A stretch of DNA of 38,860 nt from an uncultured Christensenella sp. (GTDB taxonomy: Bacteria > Bacillota > Clostridia > Christensenellales > UBA3700), in assembly GCA_910584975.1 (NCBI GenBank), contig CAJUEA010000011.1, positions 1 to 38,860 on the forward strand, read 5' to 3'. Shown piece after piece: positions 1 through 8,056 of this stretch. Under the pieces are notes generated by a model. It was given only the letters and a program-made list of their open reading frames with translations. It was not told where the DNA came from and searched no databases. The translations under genes were made by a program, and so were the position numbers. Positions within the stretch are counted from its first letter, which is position 1. Each line of letters begins with the position of its first letter.

Positions 1-2229
1 ACAGGCAGTACTGCACATACTGGCAACTGGCCGGGTGTTACGGTGGATAGGAGAGAAGGAGAATACAAAAAATGCCCAACACCTGTTTCAATTGTGGATT
101 TGCCGGGCATATATTCCTTGTCGCCATACACTCCAGAAGAGGTTGTTTCTAGAAACTTTATTTTGGATGAAAAGCCTGACTGTATAATTAATATTATTGA
201 TGCAACAAATCTTGAGAGAAACTTGTACTTGACAACTCAAGTTATGGAAATTGATGTGCCAGTGATAATTGCACTTAATATGATTGATGAGGTCAAAAAA
301 AGTGGCGACACTATTGATGCAGCTGCACTTGAAAAGAAAATTGGAGTGCCAGTGGTTGCAATTTCTGCATTGAAAGGCGAAGGTACAACCGAACTTATGG
401 ACAGAGCCTATGAAGTGGCAGAACAAAAGCGTGAAGGCTTTACTGTGCTTGAGCAATCCAAACTTAGTCATTTGATTAATGATGTTGCCATTGCGCTTAG
501 GGGACAAAATATTGAAAATCCTTTGTTCCATGCAGTCAAGCTTGTGGAAAGTGATGAGCTTGAGGTGGCAGCGCATGAACCTTTACTTGGTATGATTGAC
601 AATTTCAAGTCGACTTTTGAAGATGACATTTTTGGTGTGGATTTTGAGGCACTTATTGCAGACGGAAGGTATAAATACATATCAAAAAATTATTCAACAG
701 CACTTACCAGAAACAGCAAAACAGACAAATCAAAACTTACTAAATCAGACAAAATTGACAGAGTTTTGACTCACAGAATTTGGGGAATACCAATGTTTTT
801 GCTTATTTTGTTTGCAATTTTCCATTTGGTGTTTAGCGAAAACTTTTTGTTTATTGGTGCAGCACTTGGCAAAGACTGGGTAAGTCTTCCTGGTACAGCG
901 TTTGAAGGCGTTTTTGGCAGTGGTGGTATAAATTCTCCTGGGGCGATATTGCAAGGACTAATGGAAGTGCTGATGACGGCAATAACAGACGGCGTTGCAA
1001 AGCTTTTGGTCAATAGTCCTGCTTGGGTAACAGGCTTGTTGTGTGATGGCATTTTGGGTGGACTATCTGCAGTGCTTTCATTTATCCCTCAAATATTGCT
1101 GTTGCTGATGTTGTTTTCTATCCTTGAAGACACAGGATATATGGCAAGAGTAGCATTTATTTTGGATAGAATTTTAAGGCGTTTTGGACTTTCAGGCAGA
1201 GCGTTTATGCCAATGATTATGGGCTTTGGTTGCTCTGTTCCTGCAATGATAAACACAAGGACACTTGCTGACGAAAATGAAAGAGTGGCAACCGTAAGGG
1301 TAATACCATTTTTCAGTTGTGGTGCAAAATTGCCTATCTTGACTGCCATTTCAGGTGGTATTGTGATGTCTTTTGGCATTGGCAATGCAGATATAATCAC
1401 ATATTCGATGTATGTTGTGGGTATCTTGACGGCTATCCTTACAGTAATATTGATGAAAACAACCACTATGCGTGGCGAGGCAGCTCCGTTTATAATGGAA
1501 CTTCCAAACTATCGCTTACCACAATTTAAAAGTTTAATGCTTTTGATGTGGGATAAGGCAAAACATTTTATTCAAAAAGCGTTTACAATTATTCTTGCAT
1601 CAACTATTATCATTTGGTTTATTTCGCATTTCAGCTTTGATTGGAAATTCCTTGAAGACAATCAAATGAACAACAGCATTCTTGCAGGATTTGGCAAATT
1701 GATACAGCCGCTTTTCACACCACTTGGATTTGGATCTCAACTTAATGAGTGGGGTTGGGTGTTTATTGTATCTGCTATCACAGGACTGATTGCAAAGGAA
1801 AATGTTGTTGCAACCTTTGGCACATTGGCTGCTTGCATTGGTGCAAATGTAGCAGGTGGGGCTGCAGAGGGCATTGCAGAAACAGCGCTTATGATTAGTG
1901 CATCAGGCATTACAATTCCTGCATTGATAGCGTTTATCGCATTTAATATGACAACAATACCATGTATGGCAGCTGTTGCAACAGCAAAAGCTGAAATGCC
2001 AAACAAAAAGAAGTTTAAGTGGACACTTGTTTTTTGGATTTGCACATCATACATAGTTGGCACAATCATTTATTTGGTCGGCAGTTGGTGGTGGACGATA
2101 TTTATTGTGCTTGCAGTGGCAGCAATGGTTGTGGCAGGAATAATATTGTTCAACTTAAAAGGCAGAAAGAAAATAAAGAAACTTAAAGCAAACAAAGAAG
2201 TAGACAATCAAGAAAAAACTGAAGATTAA
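1..2229 (+). CDS. feoB: Ferrous iron transport protein B (5' end cut by window edge)
   Basis: FeoB is an inner-membrane Fe(II) transporter with an N-terminal G-protein domain. The reading frame is open from base 1, so the true start and the P-loop lie upstream. The first visible residues TGNWPGVTVD are the typical FeoB switch region. They are followed by G3 DLPG (residues 33-36 of the fragment), G4 NMID and a G5-like SALKGEG. Two membrane halves follow, with the hallmarks GFGCSVPA and FFSCGAKLP, both cysteine-containing segments of the FeoB core. Several hydrophobic helices run to a Lys-rich cytoplasmic tail. The GTG at 43 is internal and should not be used as a start. A small Cys-rich partner gene follows at once. 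FeoA, if present, would be upstream of the window. Assignment is secure. Confidence 0.97.
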   Translation, partial: TGSTAHTGNWPGVTVDRREGEYKKCPTPVSIVDLPGIYSLSPYTPEEVVSRNFILDEKPDCIINIIDATNLERNLYLTTQVMEIDVPVIIALNMIDEVKKSGDTIDAAALEKKIGVPVVAISALKGEGTTELMDRAYEVAEQKREGFTVLEQSKLSHLINDVAIALRGQNIENPLFHAVKLVESDELEVAAHEPLLGMIDNFKSTFEDDIFGVDFEALIADGRYKYISKNYSTALTRNSKTDKSKLTKSDKIDRVLTHRIWGIPMFLLILFAIFHLVFSENFLFIGAALGKDWVSLPGTAFEGVFGSGGINSPGAILQGLMEVLMTAITDGVAKLLVNSPAWVTGLLCDGILGGLSAVLSFIPQILLLLMLFSILEDTGYMARVAFILDRILRRFGLSGRAFMPMIMGFGCSVPAMINTRTLADENERVATVRVIPFFSCGAKLPILTAISGGIVMSFGIGNADIITYSMYVVGILTAILTVILMKTTTMRGEAAPFIMELPNYRLPQFKSLMLLMWDKAKHFIQKAFTIILASTIIIWFISHFSFDWKFLEDNQMNNSILAGFGKLIQPLFTPLGFGSQLNEWGWVFIVSAITGLIAKENVVATFGTLAACIGANVAGGAAEGIAETALMISASGITIPALIAFIAFNMTTIPCMAAVATAKAEMPNKKKFKWTLVFWICTSYIVGTIIYLVGSWWWTIFIVLAVAAMVVAGIILFNLKGRKKIKKLKANKEVDNQEKTED

Positions 2230-2320
2230 ATTTGAGTTTTATTTTCAATTATACCTGCAATGAAATGAAACTAATTTTTAAAATAATAGTAACAATTATT
2301 TAAAAGAAAAAGGAGCAATT

Positions 2321-2518
2321 ATGCAAGCAATAGAAATTGTGGTTATTGTGGTTAGTGTTCTGTTTGTTATTGGTGTGGGCATATGGGCTTTTGTGCGTAA
2401 AAAACAGGGCAAATCAACTTGTGGTTGTGGGGAGTGCGACGGCAATTGTGCAAAATGTAAACAAGCGATTGAGAATGCTCGCAAACAAATTGAAAACGAT
2501 AAAAGCAACTCTGATTAA
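2321..2518 (+). CDS. FeoB-associated Cys-rich membrane protein
   Basis: A 65-residue protein with one N-terminal membrane helix (about residues 4-26) and a short basic stop-transfer stretch (RKKQGK). Then comes a compact cysteine cluster CGCGECDGNCAKC and a charged helical tail. This is the layout of the small FeoB-associated Cys-rich family that often follows feoB in Bacillota. Its role is unproven; an accessory or metal-handling function in Fe(II) uptake is inferred from neighbourhood. A good AAAAGGAG ribosome site sits 7-8 nt before the ATG. A second frame at 2337 over the same bases is a shadow. The gene is probably co-transcribed with feoB and ends before the terminator at 2615. Confidence 0.88.
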   Translation: MQAIEIVVIVVSVLFVIGVGIWAFVRKKQGKSTCGCGECDGNCAKCKQAIENARKQIENDKSNSD

Positions 2519-2614
2519 TGAATAAAATTTTGTCTTAAATTAAGCTTTCAAAATGTGAATAAAGTGAAATTTATTATGGATTTTTGGCTGAAAAGTTGCA
2601 TAACAAACAAATTG

Positions 2615-2657
2615 AAAAAATCACTTGTCAAAAACAAATTGATGAGTGATTTTTTTT
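2615..2657 (+). terminator. Rho-independent terminator of the feoB unit
   Basis: AAAAAATCACT (2615-2625) is complementary to AGTGATTTTTT (2645-2655), with a 19-nt loop and a run of T to 2657. It separates the feoB unit from the MATE promoter. Confidence 0.7.
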
Positions 2658-2690
2658 GTGCTTTTGTGAGGAATTGTACCTTTGTTTCGC

Positions 2691-2719
2691 TTGATATTTA
2701 GCTGCTTTTGTGGTATGCT
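2691..2719 (+). promoter_or_regulatory. Promoter of the MATE pump gene
   Basis: TTGATA (2691-2696), a 17-nt spacer, then TATGCT (2714-2719) preceded by the extended element TGG. Transcription would begin near 2726, downstream of the TTG at 2682. This supports the ATG at 2751 as the real start. Confidence 0.6.
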
Positions 2720-2750
2720 TTTAGTTGACTATAAGGTAGGCAGATTGTTT

Positions 2751-4172
2751 ATGAAAGATATGGAAAAGGAGCTGGAGTGTGGCAAAATTTTGCCTTTGGT
2801 TTTCAAACTTACTATTCCAGCAGTTATTGCACAACTAATCACTTTTTTGTACAATATCGTGGACAGGATTTTTGTTTCCAAAATTGAGGGAGTGGGTATG
2901 GATGCACTTGCTGCCCTTGGCATTGTTTTGCCAATCACTTTGATAATCACTGCTTTTGCACATCTTATTGGGCTTGGTGGTTCTCCACGAGCAAGTTTCA
3001 AACTTGGGGAAGGTGACAAGCAAGAGGCAAACAAAATTTTTAACACCTCTTTTGTGTTGCTTTCAATGGTAGGTTTGGCAATAAGTTTGATTACATTTTT
3101 TTTGGCTGAGCAAATTGTGGTTTTGTTTGGTTGCCCACTAACTTCCGTATCATTTGCAACATCTTATTTAAAAATTTATTCAATAGGCACAATTTTTGTG
3201 CTTTTGGCACAAGGCTTAAATCCGTTTATCACTGCGCAGGGCTATTCGTTTATGGCAATGTTTTCCGTGCTTATCGGGGCGTTGGTCAACATTGCATTGG
3301 ATCCAATTTTTATTTTTGTGCTAAAAATGGGGGTTAATGGTGCAAGCCTTGCAACAATTATATCTCAGTTTATTTCATTTGTTTGGATAATAATCTTTTT
3401 TTATACAAAAAACAGCCTTTTCAAATTGCGTATTAAGGATATGCGTTTGCAATGGAAAAGAATTTTGTGCATTATGTCACTTGGCTTGTCGCCGTTTATC
3501 ATGGCAATAACTGAATGTGCAATTCAAATTGTTTTCAACATAAATCTTAACATTTCAACAGGAGGAAACAAGGACTACACAGCAGCACTTACAATTATGA
3601 TGAGTGCTTTGCAGTTGATATCATTGCCACTTAATGGTTTGGGGTATGGTATGCAACCATTTGTCAGCTACAACTTTGGCAAAGGGGATGTAAAACGCCT
3701 TAAAACAGGCATTAAATATGTGACAATAATTGCATTTATTTTTGCAGTTGTCGTATGGTCAATTTCCATTTCCGTGCCAGAAATTTATGTTTATATTTTT
3801 TCTGCAAGTGAAAGCGTAAAAGTGATTTGCAAGCAGTATACTCCATTTTTCCTTATGGGTTCAATAATGTTTTTTGTGCAAATGACTTTGCAAAATATCA
3901 ATGTTGCACTGGGTCAAACAAGAAACTCTTTGTTGCTGGCTGTAATGAGAAAAGTTATAATTCTAATTCCGTTATGCTTTACCTTAACTCACTTTTTGGG
4001 CTTTAAAGGTGTTTATCTATCCGAAGGCATTGCAGATTTGGTTGCAGGTGTGATAACCTCAATTGTTATTTTCACAACTTTTCCACGAATATTCAAAAAA
4101 CGCGAAAAAATTGTTCAGCAAAATCAAAATGCCACTTGCAATGAGGATAGCAATATAAATTCAAATGATTAA
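2751..4172 (+). CDS. MATE family multidrug efflux transporter
   Basis: A polytopic membrane protein of 473 residues with the MATE pattern: a short charged N-terminus, then FKLTIPAVIAQLITFLYNIVDRIF (TM1 region), and twelve predicted helices in two bundles. MATE proteins export drugs or metabolites using Na+ or H+ gradients; the substrate cannot be read from sequence. A longer frame starting at TTG 2682 exists. I chose the ATG at 2751 because the promoter at 2691-2719 would initiate after 2682 and because AAGGTAGG (2733-2740) lies about 10 nt ahead. The ATG at 2760 (MEKELEC) is an alternative. The gene stands alone and converges on an XRE regulator gene, which could be its local regulator (inference only). 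Confidence 0.93.
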   Translation: MKDMEKELECGKILPLVFKLTIPAVIAQLITFLYNIVDRIFVSKIEGVGMDALAALGIVLPITLIITAFAHLIGLGGSPRASFKLGEGDKQEANKIFNTSFVLLSMVGLAISLITFFLAEQIVVLFGCPLTSVSFATSYLKIYSIGTIFVLLAQGLNPFITAQGYSFMAMFSVLIGALVNIALDPIFIFVLKMGVNGASLATIISQFISFVWIIIFFYTKNSLFKLRIKDMRLQWKRILCIMSLGLSPFIMAITECAIQIVFNINLNISTGGNKDYTAALTIMMSALQLISLPLNGLGYGMQPFVSYNFGKGDVKRLKTGIKYVTIIAFIFAVVVWSISISVPEIYVYIFSASESVKVICKQYTPFFLMGSIMFFVQMTLQNINVALGQTRNSLLLAVMRKVIILIPLCFTLTHFLGFKGVYLSEGIADLVAGVITSIVIFTTFPRIFKKREKIVQQNQNATCNEDSNINSND

Positions 4173-4264
4173 TTTTCATAATACCAATTTTACAATTAGT
4201 CAACAAAAGCAATCAAAAAGCTATGTTTGATTTTGTAAAATTCACAAAATATATTTTCACAGCA

Positions 4265-4303
4265 AAACAAAAATAAGCGAGATTTTCTTGCTTATTTTTG
4301 TTT
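4265..4303. terminator. Bidirectional terminator between MATE and XRE genes
   Basis: A perfect 14-bp stem: AAACAAAAATAAGC (4265-4278) and GCTTATTTTTGTTT (4290-4303), with an 11-nt loop. A/T runs on both sides let it work on both strands. The stop codon of the minus-strand regulator (4292-4294) lies inside the stem, so the two convergent genes share it. Confidence 0.85.
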
Positions 4304-4537
4304 ATTTTTTGTTTTACTATTTTTTTGTATGGGTTCATTTAATATTGGTAGGGAAAATAAATCTAAAACTTTGCATAATTTAAAAAAATTATGTAATGTG
4401 GGCATACTTTTGCCATGAACATATTTTGATATGGTTGAAGCTGATACATTTATTGCTCTTGCTAATTCAGTTTGAGTCATTTTACTTTGCTTTATTGCAT
4501 CTATAATTGCTTGTTTTATATCTTTAATTGTTGCCAT
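4292..4537 (-). CDS. Small XRE-family (Cro/C1-type) HTH regulator
   Basis: An 81-residue protein that is almost entirely one helix-turn-helix domain. The key stretch is MTQTELARAINVSASTISKY (residues 20-39), with the usual Q-x-E-L-A first helix and a S-x-S-T-I-S recognition helix. A basic tail (KNSKTKNKQK) follows. There is no second domain, so any signal sensing must be through the HTH dimer or a partner. AAAGAGG (4550-4544, minus) is the ribosome site. Its promoter overlaps a 16-nt dyad (4600-4615), suggesting autoregulation. Targets are unknown; the neighbouring MATE pump and the purine operon are the obvious candidates by position. Confidence 0.88.
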   Translation of the reverse strand: MATIKDIKQAIIDAIKQSKMTQTELARAINVSASTISKYVHGKSMPTLHNFFKLCKVLDLFSLPILNEPIQKNSKTKNKQK

Positions 4538-4599
4538 AGTGAACCTCTTTGAATAATTTTTCTTTTATTCTAATTTAAAATTTTATTAAAAAGTTAAAA

Positions 4600-4632
4600 A
4601 CTAACTATAATTAGTGTTTTTTTATTTGTAAC
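4600..4632 (-). promoter_or_regulatory. XRE gene promoter overlapped by a 16-nt dyad
   Basis: On the minus strand TTACAA (4631-4626), a 16-nt spacer and TATAGT (4609-4604) form a promoter. The plus-strand sequence ACTAACTATAATTAGT (4600-4615) is a palindrome with a single mismatched pair and covers the -10 element. A dyad of this size over the promoter of a Cro-like gene is a natural autorepressor operator. Confidence 0.5.
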
Positions 4633-4734
4633 TATAAAAGCTGAATTTTATAATAAAAACAAGGTATTAAAATAATTTATACGGGGGTTACAAAAAAGTT
4701 AAGGTACAATTTTGCAAAATGTTCGTCTTTTAGT

Positions 4735-4763
4735 TTGATATATATTTAAAAATATGCTAATAT
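4735..4763 (+). promoter_or_regulatory. Promoter of the purine operon
   Basis: TTGATA (4735-4740), a 17-nt spacer ending in TGC, then TAATAT (4758-4763): a near-consensus extended -10 promoter. Transcription should start near 4770, giving a leader of about 195 nt before purE. Confidence 0.7.
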
Positions 4764-4769
4764 ATATAT

Positions 4770-4954
4770 ATGTAATTGCAAGGGAGCTTAAAGCTATCTT
4801 TATGGTTAACTTGATGGAGGACGCAATGTTGAATTGTTGGATTTTCAGACAATCTGCTTTGACTTTTATTGGGAGTTTTCTTCCTCTATTTACTTGCATA
4901 AAATAAAATTTTACGCCATAACGCAAAAACTGCGTTGTGGCAATTGTATTTTTT
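4770..4954 (+). promoter_or_regulatory. Structured purE leader with terminator hairpin (riboswitch-like, class unknown)
   Basis: TGCAAG (4777-4782) can pair with CTTGCA (4893-4898) and close a domain of about 122 nt. Inside it are local hairpins, for example ATTGT/ACAAT (4833-4837 with 4849-4853) and GGGAG/CTTCC (4871-4875 with 4880-4884). Directly after comes a strong hairpin: GCCATAACGCA (4915-4925) with TGCGTTGTGGC (4931-4941). It is extended by the A-rich strand from 4900 pairing with the T-run to 4952. The T6 run ends at 4954, just before the AGGAGG of purE. An antiterminator is possible: TTATGG (4800-4805) matches the 5' arm, and ACGCA (4821-4825) can pair with the 3' arm. I do not see the purine, ZTP or PRPP riboswitch signatures. 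Confidence 0.55.
4900..4954 (+). terminator. Putative attenuator hairpin in the purE leader
   Basis: An 11-bp core stem (4915-4925 with 4931-4941, one T-G pair) and a 5-nt loop AAAAC. An outer A/T helix (4900-4910 with 4942-4952) crosses a 4-nt bulge. TTTTTT at 4949-4954 follows. It lies between promoter and first gene, so it would act as an attenuator rather than an end-of-operon terminator. Confidence 0.6.
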
Positions 4955-4964
4955 AGGAGGACAT

Positions 4965-5459
4965 ATGGCAAAAGTTGGTATTGTAATGGGTAGCATTAGT
5001 GATTTGAGCGTTGTTACACCTGCTGTTGATATTTTGAAAGAGTTTGGCGTTGAGGTTGAAGTTAGGGTTATGAGTGCGCATCGCACACCAAACGAGGCTC
5101 ACGATTTTGCACAAAATGCAATTTCAAACGGCATTGAAGTTTTGATTTCTGCTGCTGGCAAAGCTGCACACCTTGGTGGAGTGCTTGCAAGTTTTACAAC
5201 TTTGCCTGTTATCGGCTTGCCAATCAAAAGCAGCACTATGGACGGAATGGATAGTTTGCTTTCAACTGTGCAAATGCCTGCTGGCGTGCCTGTTGCAACT
5301 GTTGCAATCAATGGTGGACTTAATGCAGGTTTGCTTGCAATTCAAATGCTTGCAATCAAATATCCAGAGCTTGCAAAAAAACTTGCAGTTTACAAAGAGG
5401 ATATGGCAAAAAAAGTGATTGAGGCAGACAAAAAATTGCAAGAGGAATTGAACAAGTAA
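4965..5459 (+). CDS. purE: N5-carboxyaminoimidazole ribonucleotide mutase
   Basis: PurE (164 aa) interconverts N5-CAIR and CAIR in IMP synthesis. Class I features are visible: VGIVMGSISD at the N-terminus (phosphate binding), SAHRTP, and PVIGLPIKSSTMDGMDSLLS followed by VQMPAGVPVATV. The usual GGAAHLPG loop reads GKAAHLGG here, a conservative variant. The frame extends upstream to 4935, but AGGAGG (4955-4960) places the start at ATG 4965. PurK, the ATP-dependent carboxylase that normally feeds class I PurE, is not in the cluster; it is either elsewhere or replaced by high CO2. First gene of the purine operon, behind the leader hairpin. Confidence 0.96.
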   Translation: MAKVGIVMGSISDLSVVTPAVDILKEFGVEVEVRVMSAHRTPNEAHDFAQNAISNGIEVLISAAGKAAHLGGVLASFTTLPVIGLPIKSSTMDGMDSLLSTVQMPAGVPVATVAINGGLNAGLLAIQMLAIKYPELAKKLAVYKEDMAKKVIEADKKLQEELNK

Positions 5460-5564
5460 AATATATTTGTGCTGATTTAAATTTGATTTTGAAACGGAAA
5501 AACAATTCTTTTAAATTTATCTGCAAAAAATATTTGAATAAATTTGGTGGCAACATAAGGGTTA

Positions 5565-5579
5565 AGAAGTTTGACTTCT
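5565..5579 (+). other. Small hairpin in the purE-purF gap
   Basis: The 163-nt gap between purE and purF holds AGAAGT/ACTTCT (5565-5570 with 5574-5579, loop TTG). It is short and has no T-run, so it is more likely an mRNA-processing or stability element, or chance, than a terminator. This gap is where purC sits in many related operons. Confidence 0.3.
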
Positions 5580-5622
5580 GATTTTAAAACAAAAAGCATT
5601 TTTGCTAAAAGAGGATATTATT

Positions 5623-7038
5623 ATGTGTACTAATTGTAAATGTGGATTAGACAAACCCCAAGATGAGTGTGGCGTTTTTGGTATTTATTCCAATGATGTG
5701 CAAGACTTGGCGAGGACTATGTACTATGGCTTGTATGCATTGCAACACAGAGGACAGGAGAGTTGTGGCATTGCAGTAACTCACGGACTTGAAATTTCAT
5801 ATTACAAAAACTTAGGGCTTGTAAATGAAGTTTTTAATGAGGAGATTATGCAAGGCTTGCCACAAGGCGATATTGCTTTGGGACATGTCAGATATTCAAG
5901 CAAGGGCTTGAAAAATGCTGTGAATGCACAACCAGTTGTTTATACTGGAAGATTTGGTATGTTTGCACTTGCTATGAACGGCAAAATTACAAACGCCAAC
6001 ATTTTGCGTGAACAACTTATTGAGCAAGGCGTAACTTTTCAAACGAATATCGATTGCGAGGTTATTGCAAATCTTTTGAATGTAAACACTGTTGATGGGG
6101 TGTGCGACATTGCAAAAGCAATGAATATGCTGGAAGGTAGTTTTGCACTTGGACTTATGACTGCAAACAAGCTTTATGCAATCCGTGACAGGTACGGCTT
6201 AAGACCTATGGTTGTGGGACAAGGTGCAGATGGCTATTTCATTTCAAGTGAGTCTTGTGGACTTGATGCTATTGGTGTGGATCTTATCCGTGATGTGGCT
6301 CCGGGCGAAATTTTGAGCATTTCTTCAAAAGGCTTGGAAAGTGAGTTTTTTGCAAAGGCAGAAAGAAGACCTTGTATTTTTGAATATGTTTACACTGCAA
6401 GAGCAGACAGTTACATTGACAACAGAAGTGTTTACGAGGCAAGATATGATTGCGGAAGATGCTTGGCAAGAAAGCTTAAGCTAAAAGCAGACATTGTTGC
6501 AGGCGTGCCTGACAGCGCAAATGTGGCAGCGCGTGGCTATGCAGCAGAAAGTGGTATTCCTTATATTGATGTTTTGGAAAAGAATAGATATGTTGGAAGA
6601 ACATTTATTCAACCAAATCAGTTTATGAGAGAAAACAGCGTTAAAATTAAGCTTAACCCTCATAAACATAACATTCAAGGTAAGGAAATCATTTTGATTG
6701 ACGACTCTATTGTAAGAGGCACAACTTCCAAAAAAATTGTTGACCTTTTGAAAAAGAACGGAGCAAAAGCAGTGCATATGGTTATTGCATCTCCTATTGT
6801 TAAACATCCTTGCTACACAGGCATTGATATTGAAACATATGAGGAGCTTATTGGTGCAACCAGAAATGCAGACGAAATTGGAAAAATTATTGGTGCAGAT
6901 AGTTTGCACTTTATGGATGTTGAAGATTTGATTGCAAGTTGTTCAAGTGGAGAGTATAACACTTTCTGTGCAGCTTGTTTTGATGGTAAATATCCGGATG
7001 ATATTGAAAATAAATTGAGAAAAAGAAAGGAGATTTAA
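5623..7038 (+). CDS. purF: Amidophosphoribosyltransferase
   Basis: PurF (471 aa) makes phosphoribosylamine from PRPP and glutamine, the first committed step of purine synthesis. The N-terminal nucleophile is Cys16 in DECGVFGIYS, so a 15-residue propeptide must be cleaved. Glutaminase features ALQHRGQESCGIAV and GHVRYSS follow. The PRPP loop IILIDDSIVRGTTSKK is present. Four cysteines (251 in RRPCIFEY, 397 in KHPCYTG, 449 and 452 in TFCAACFDGKYP) match the 4Fe-4S ligands of the Bacillus-type enzyme, which makes it oxygen-sensitive. The propeptide is unusual in holding three more cysteines (2, 5, 7). ATG 5623 is chosen over the upstream TTG 5602 because AGAGG (5610-5614) precedes it by 8 nt. 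Confidence 0.96.
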   Translation: MCTNCKCGLDKPQDECGVFGIYSNDVQDLARTMYYGLYALQHRGQESCGIAVTHGLEISYYKNLGLVNEVFNEEIMQGLPQGDIALGHVRYSSKGLKNAVNAQPVVYTGRFGMFALAMNGKITNANILREQLIEQGVTFQTNIDCEVIANLLNVNTVDGVCDIAKAMNMLEGSFALGLMTANKLYAIRDRYGLRPMVVGQGADGYFISSESCGLDAIGVDLIRDVAPGEILSISSKGLESEFFAKAERRPCIFEYVYTARADSYIDNRSVYEARYDCGRCLARKLKLKADIVAGVPDSANVAARGYAAESGIPYIDVLEKNRYVGRTFIQPNQFMRENSVKIKLNPHKHNIQGKEIILIDDSIVRGTTSKKIVDLLKKNGAKAVHMVIASPIVKHPCYTGIDIETYEELIGATRNADEIGKIIGADSLHFMDVEDLIASCSSGEYNTFCAACFDGKYPDDIENKLRKRKEI

Positions 7039-7039
7039 A

Positions 7040-8056
7040 ATGGCGATTGATTACAAATCAGCAGGTGTTGATGTTGAGGCAGGTTACGAGGCTGTTAAGC
7101 TTATGAAGGAATATGTAAAAACTACTTATAACAACAATGTTCTTGGAGACTTGGGCAGTTTTGGTGGTTTTTATGCTTTGGACGATAAGGAAGATGGCGA
7201 CTGCCTTGTTGCTGGTACTGATGGTGTTGGCACTAAATTGAAATACGCTTTTATTTTGGACAAGCACGATACAATTGGTATTGATGCTGTTGCAATGTGT
7301 GTTAACGATATCGTTTGTCAAGGCGCTAAGCCATTGTTGTTCCTTGATTATATCGCACAAGGAAAATTGATTCCTGAGCGTGTGGCTGAAATTGTAAAAG
7401 GTGTTTCTGCAGGTTGCGTGGAAAGTGGTTGTGCTTTGATTGGTGGCGAAACTGCTGAAATGCCAGGATTTTATCCTGAGGATGAATATGACATTGCAGG
7501 TTTTGCAGTGGGCATTGTAAAACGCAACAAAATCATAAACGGCAAAAGCATAAAAGAAGGGGATGTGCTTGTTGGTTTGAGATCAAGTGGCGTTCACAGC
7601 AATGGTTACTCTTTGGTTCGTAAGCTTTTTGGCGAGGACAAGGCAAAACTTAACGAGTACAATGCAACATTGGGTTGCACTCCTGCAGAAGTTGTGCTTA
7701 CACCAACAAAACTTTATGTAAAACCTATTCTTGCTTTGACCCAAAAATTTGAAATCAAGGGTATTGCACACATTACTGGTGGTGGCTTTATTGAAAACAT
7801 TCCAAGAATTTTGCCAAAGGGCTTGGCTGCAAAAATTGACAGAAAAAATTATGAGGTGCCAAAGCTATTTAAGGCATTGCAAGAGATTGCAGAAATTTCT
7901 GACGAAAAAATGTATAACACATTCAATATGGGTACAGGAATGGTACTTGCTGTGGATAAATGCATTGTAAATGATGTTATTGCAGAGCTTAAAACTTTGG
8001 GCGAAGAGGCTTATGTTTTGGGCGAAGTTGTAAAAGGCAATGGTGTTATACTATGA
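7040..8056 (+). CDS. purM: Phosphoribosylformylglycinamidine cyclo-ligase (AIR synthetase)
   Basis: PurM (338 aa) closes the imidazole ring, converting FGAM to AIR with ATP. The start AGVDVEAGYEAVKLM and VLGDLGSFGGFYAL are typical of the family. So are the nucleotide and Mg-binding stretch LVAGTDGVGTKLKYA, AMCVNDIVCQGAKPLLFLDY, GGETAEMPGFY and the Gly-rich HITGGGFIENIPR. Length is normal. It begins 1 nt after the purF stop with AAAGGAG inside the end of purF, and its own TGA overlaps the ATG of purN by 4 nt, so translation is coupled on both sides. Confidence 0.97.
   Translation: MAIDYKSAGVDVEAGYEAVKLMKEYVKTTYNNNVLGDLGSFGGFYALDDKEDGDCLVAGTDGVGTKLKYAFILDKHDTIGIDAVAMCVNDIVCQGAKPLLFLDYIAQGKLIPERVAEIVKGVSAGCVESGCALIGGETAEMPGFYPEDEYDIAGFAVGIVKRNKIINGKSIKEGDVLVGLRSSGVHSNGYSLVRKLFGEDKAKLNEYNATLGCTPAEVVLTPTKLYVKPILALTQKFEIKGIAHITGGGFIENIPRILPKGLAAKIDRKNYEVPKLFKALQEIAEISDEKMYNTFNMGTGMVLAVDKCIVNDVIAELKTLGEEAYVLGEVVKGNGVIL

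Larger units (their letters stand above)
4538..4964. other. Divergent regulatory region between the XRE gene and purE (427 nt)
   Basis: No gene is seen here. Leftward it holds the XRE ribosome site, promoter and dyad (4544-4632). Rightward it holds the purine promoter (4735-4763) and a leader of about 195 nt ending in a terminator-like hairpin (4900-4954). A 90-aa antisense frame (4699-4971) lacks codon-like composition and is dismissed. Confidence 0.7.

Noticed and set aside
4770..4964. Guanine/adenine, ZTP or PRPP riboswitch before purE
   Set aside because: Conserved cores are missing: no CUACC-type loop of purine aptamers, no GGG/CCGCC pattern of ZTP, and no ykkC-type conserved strands. 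Kept as an unclassified leader.
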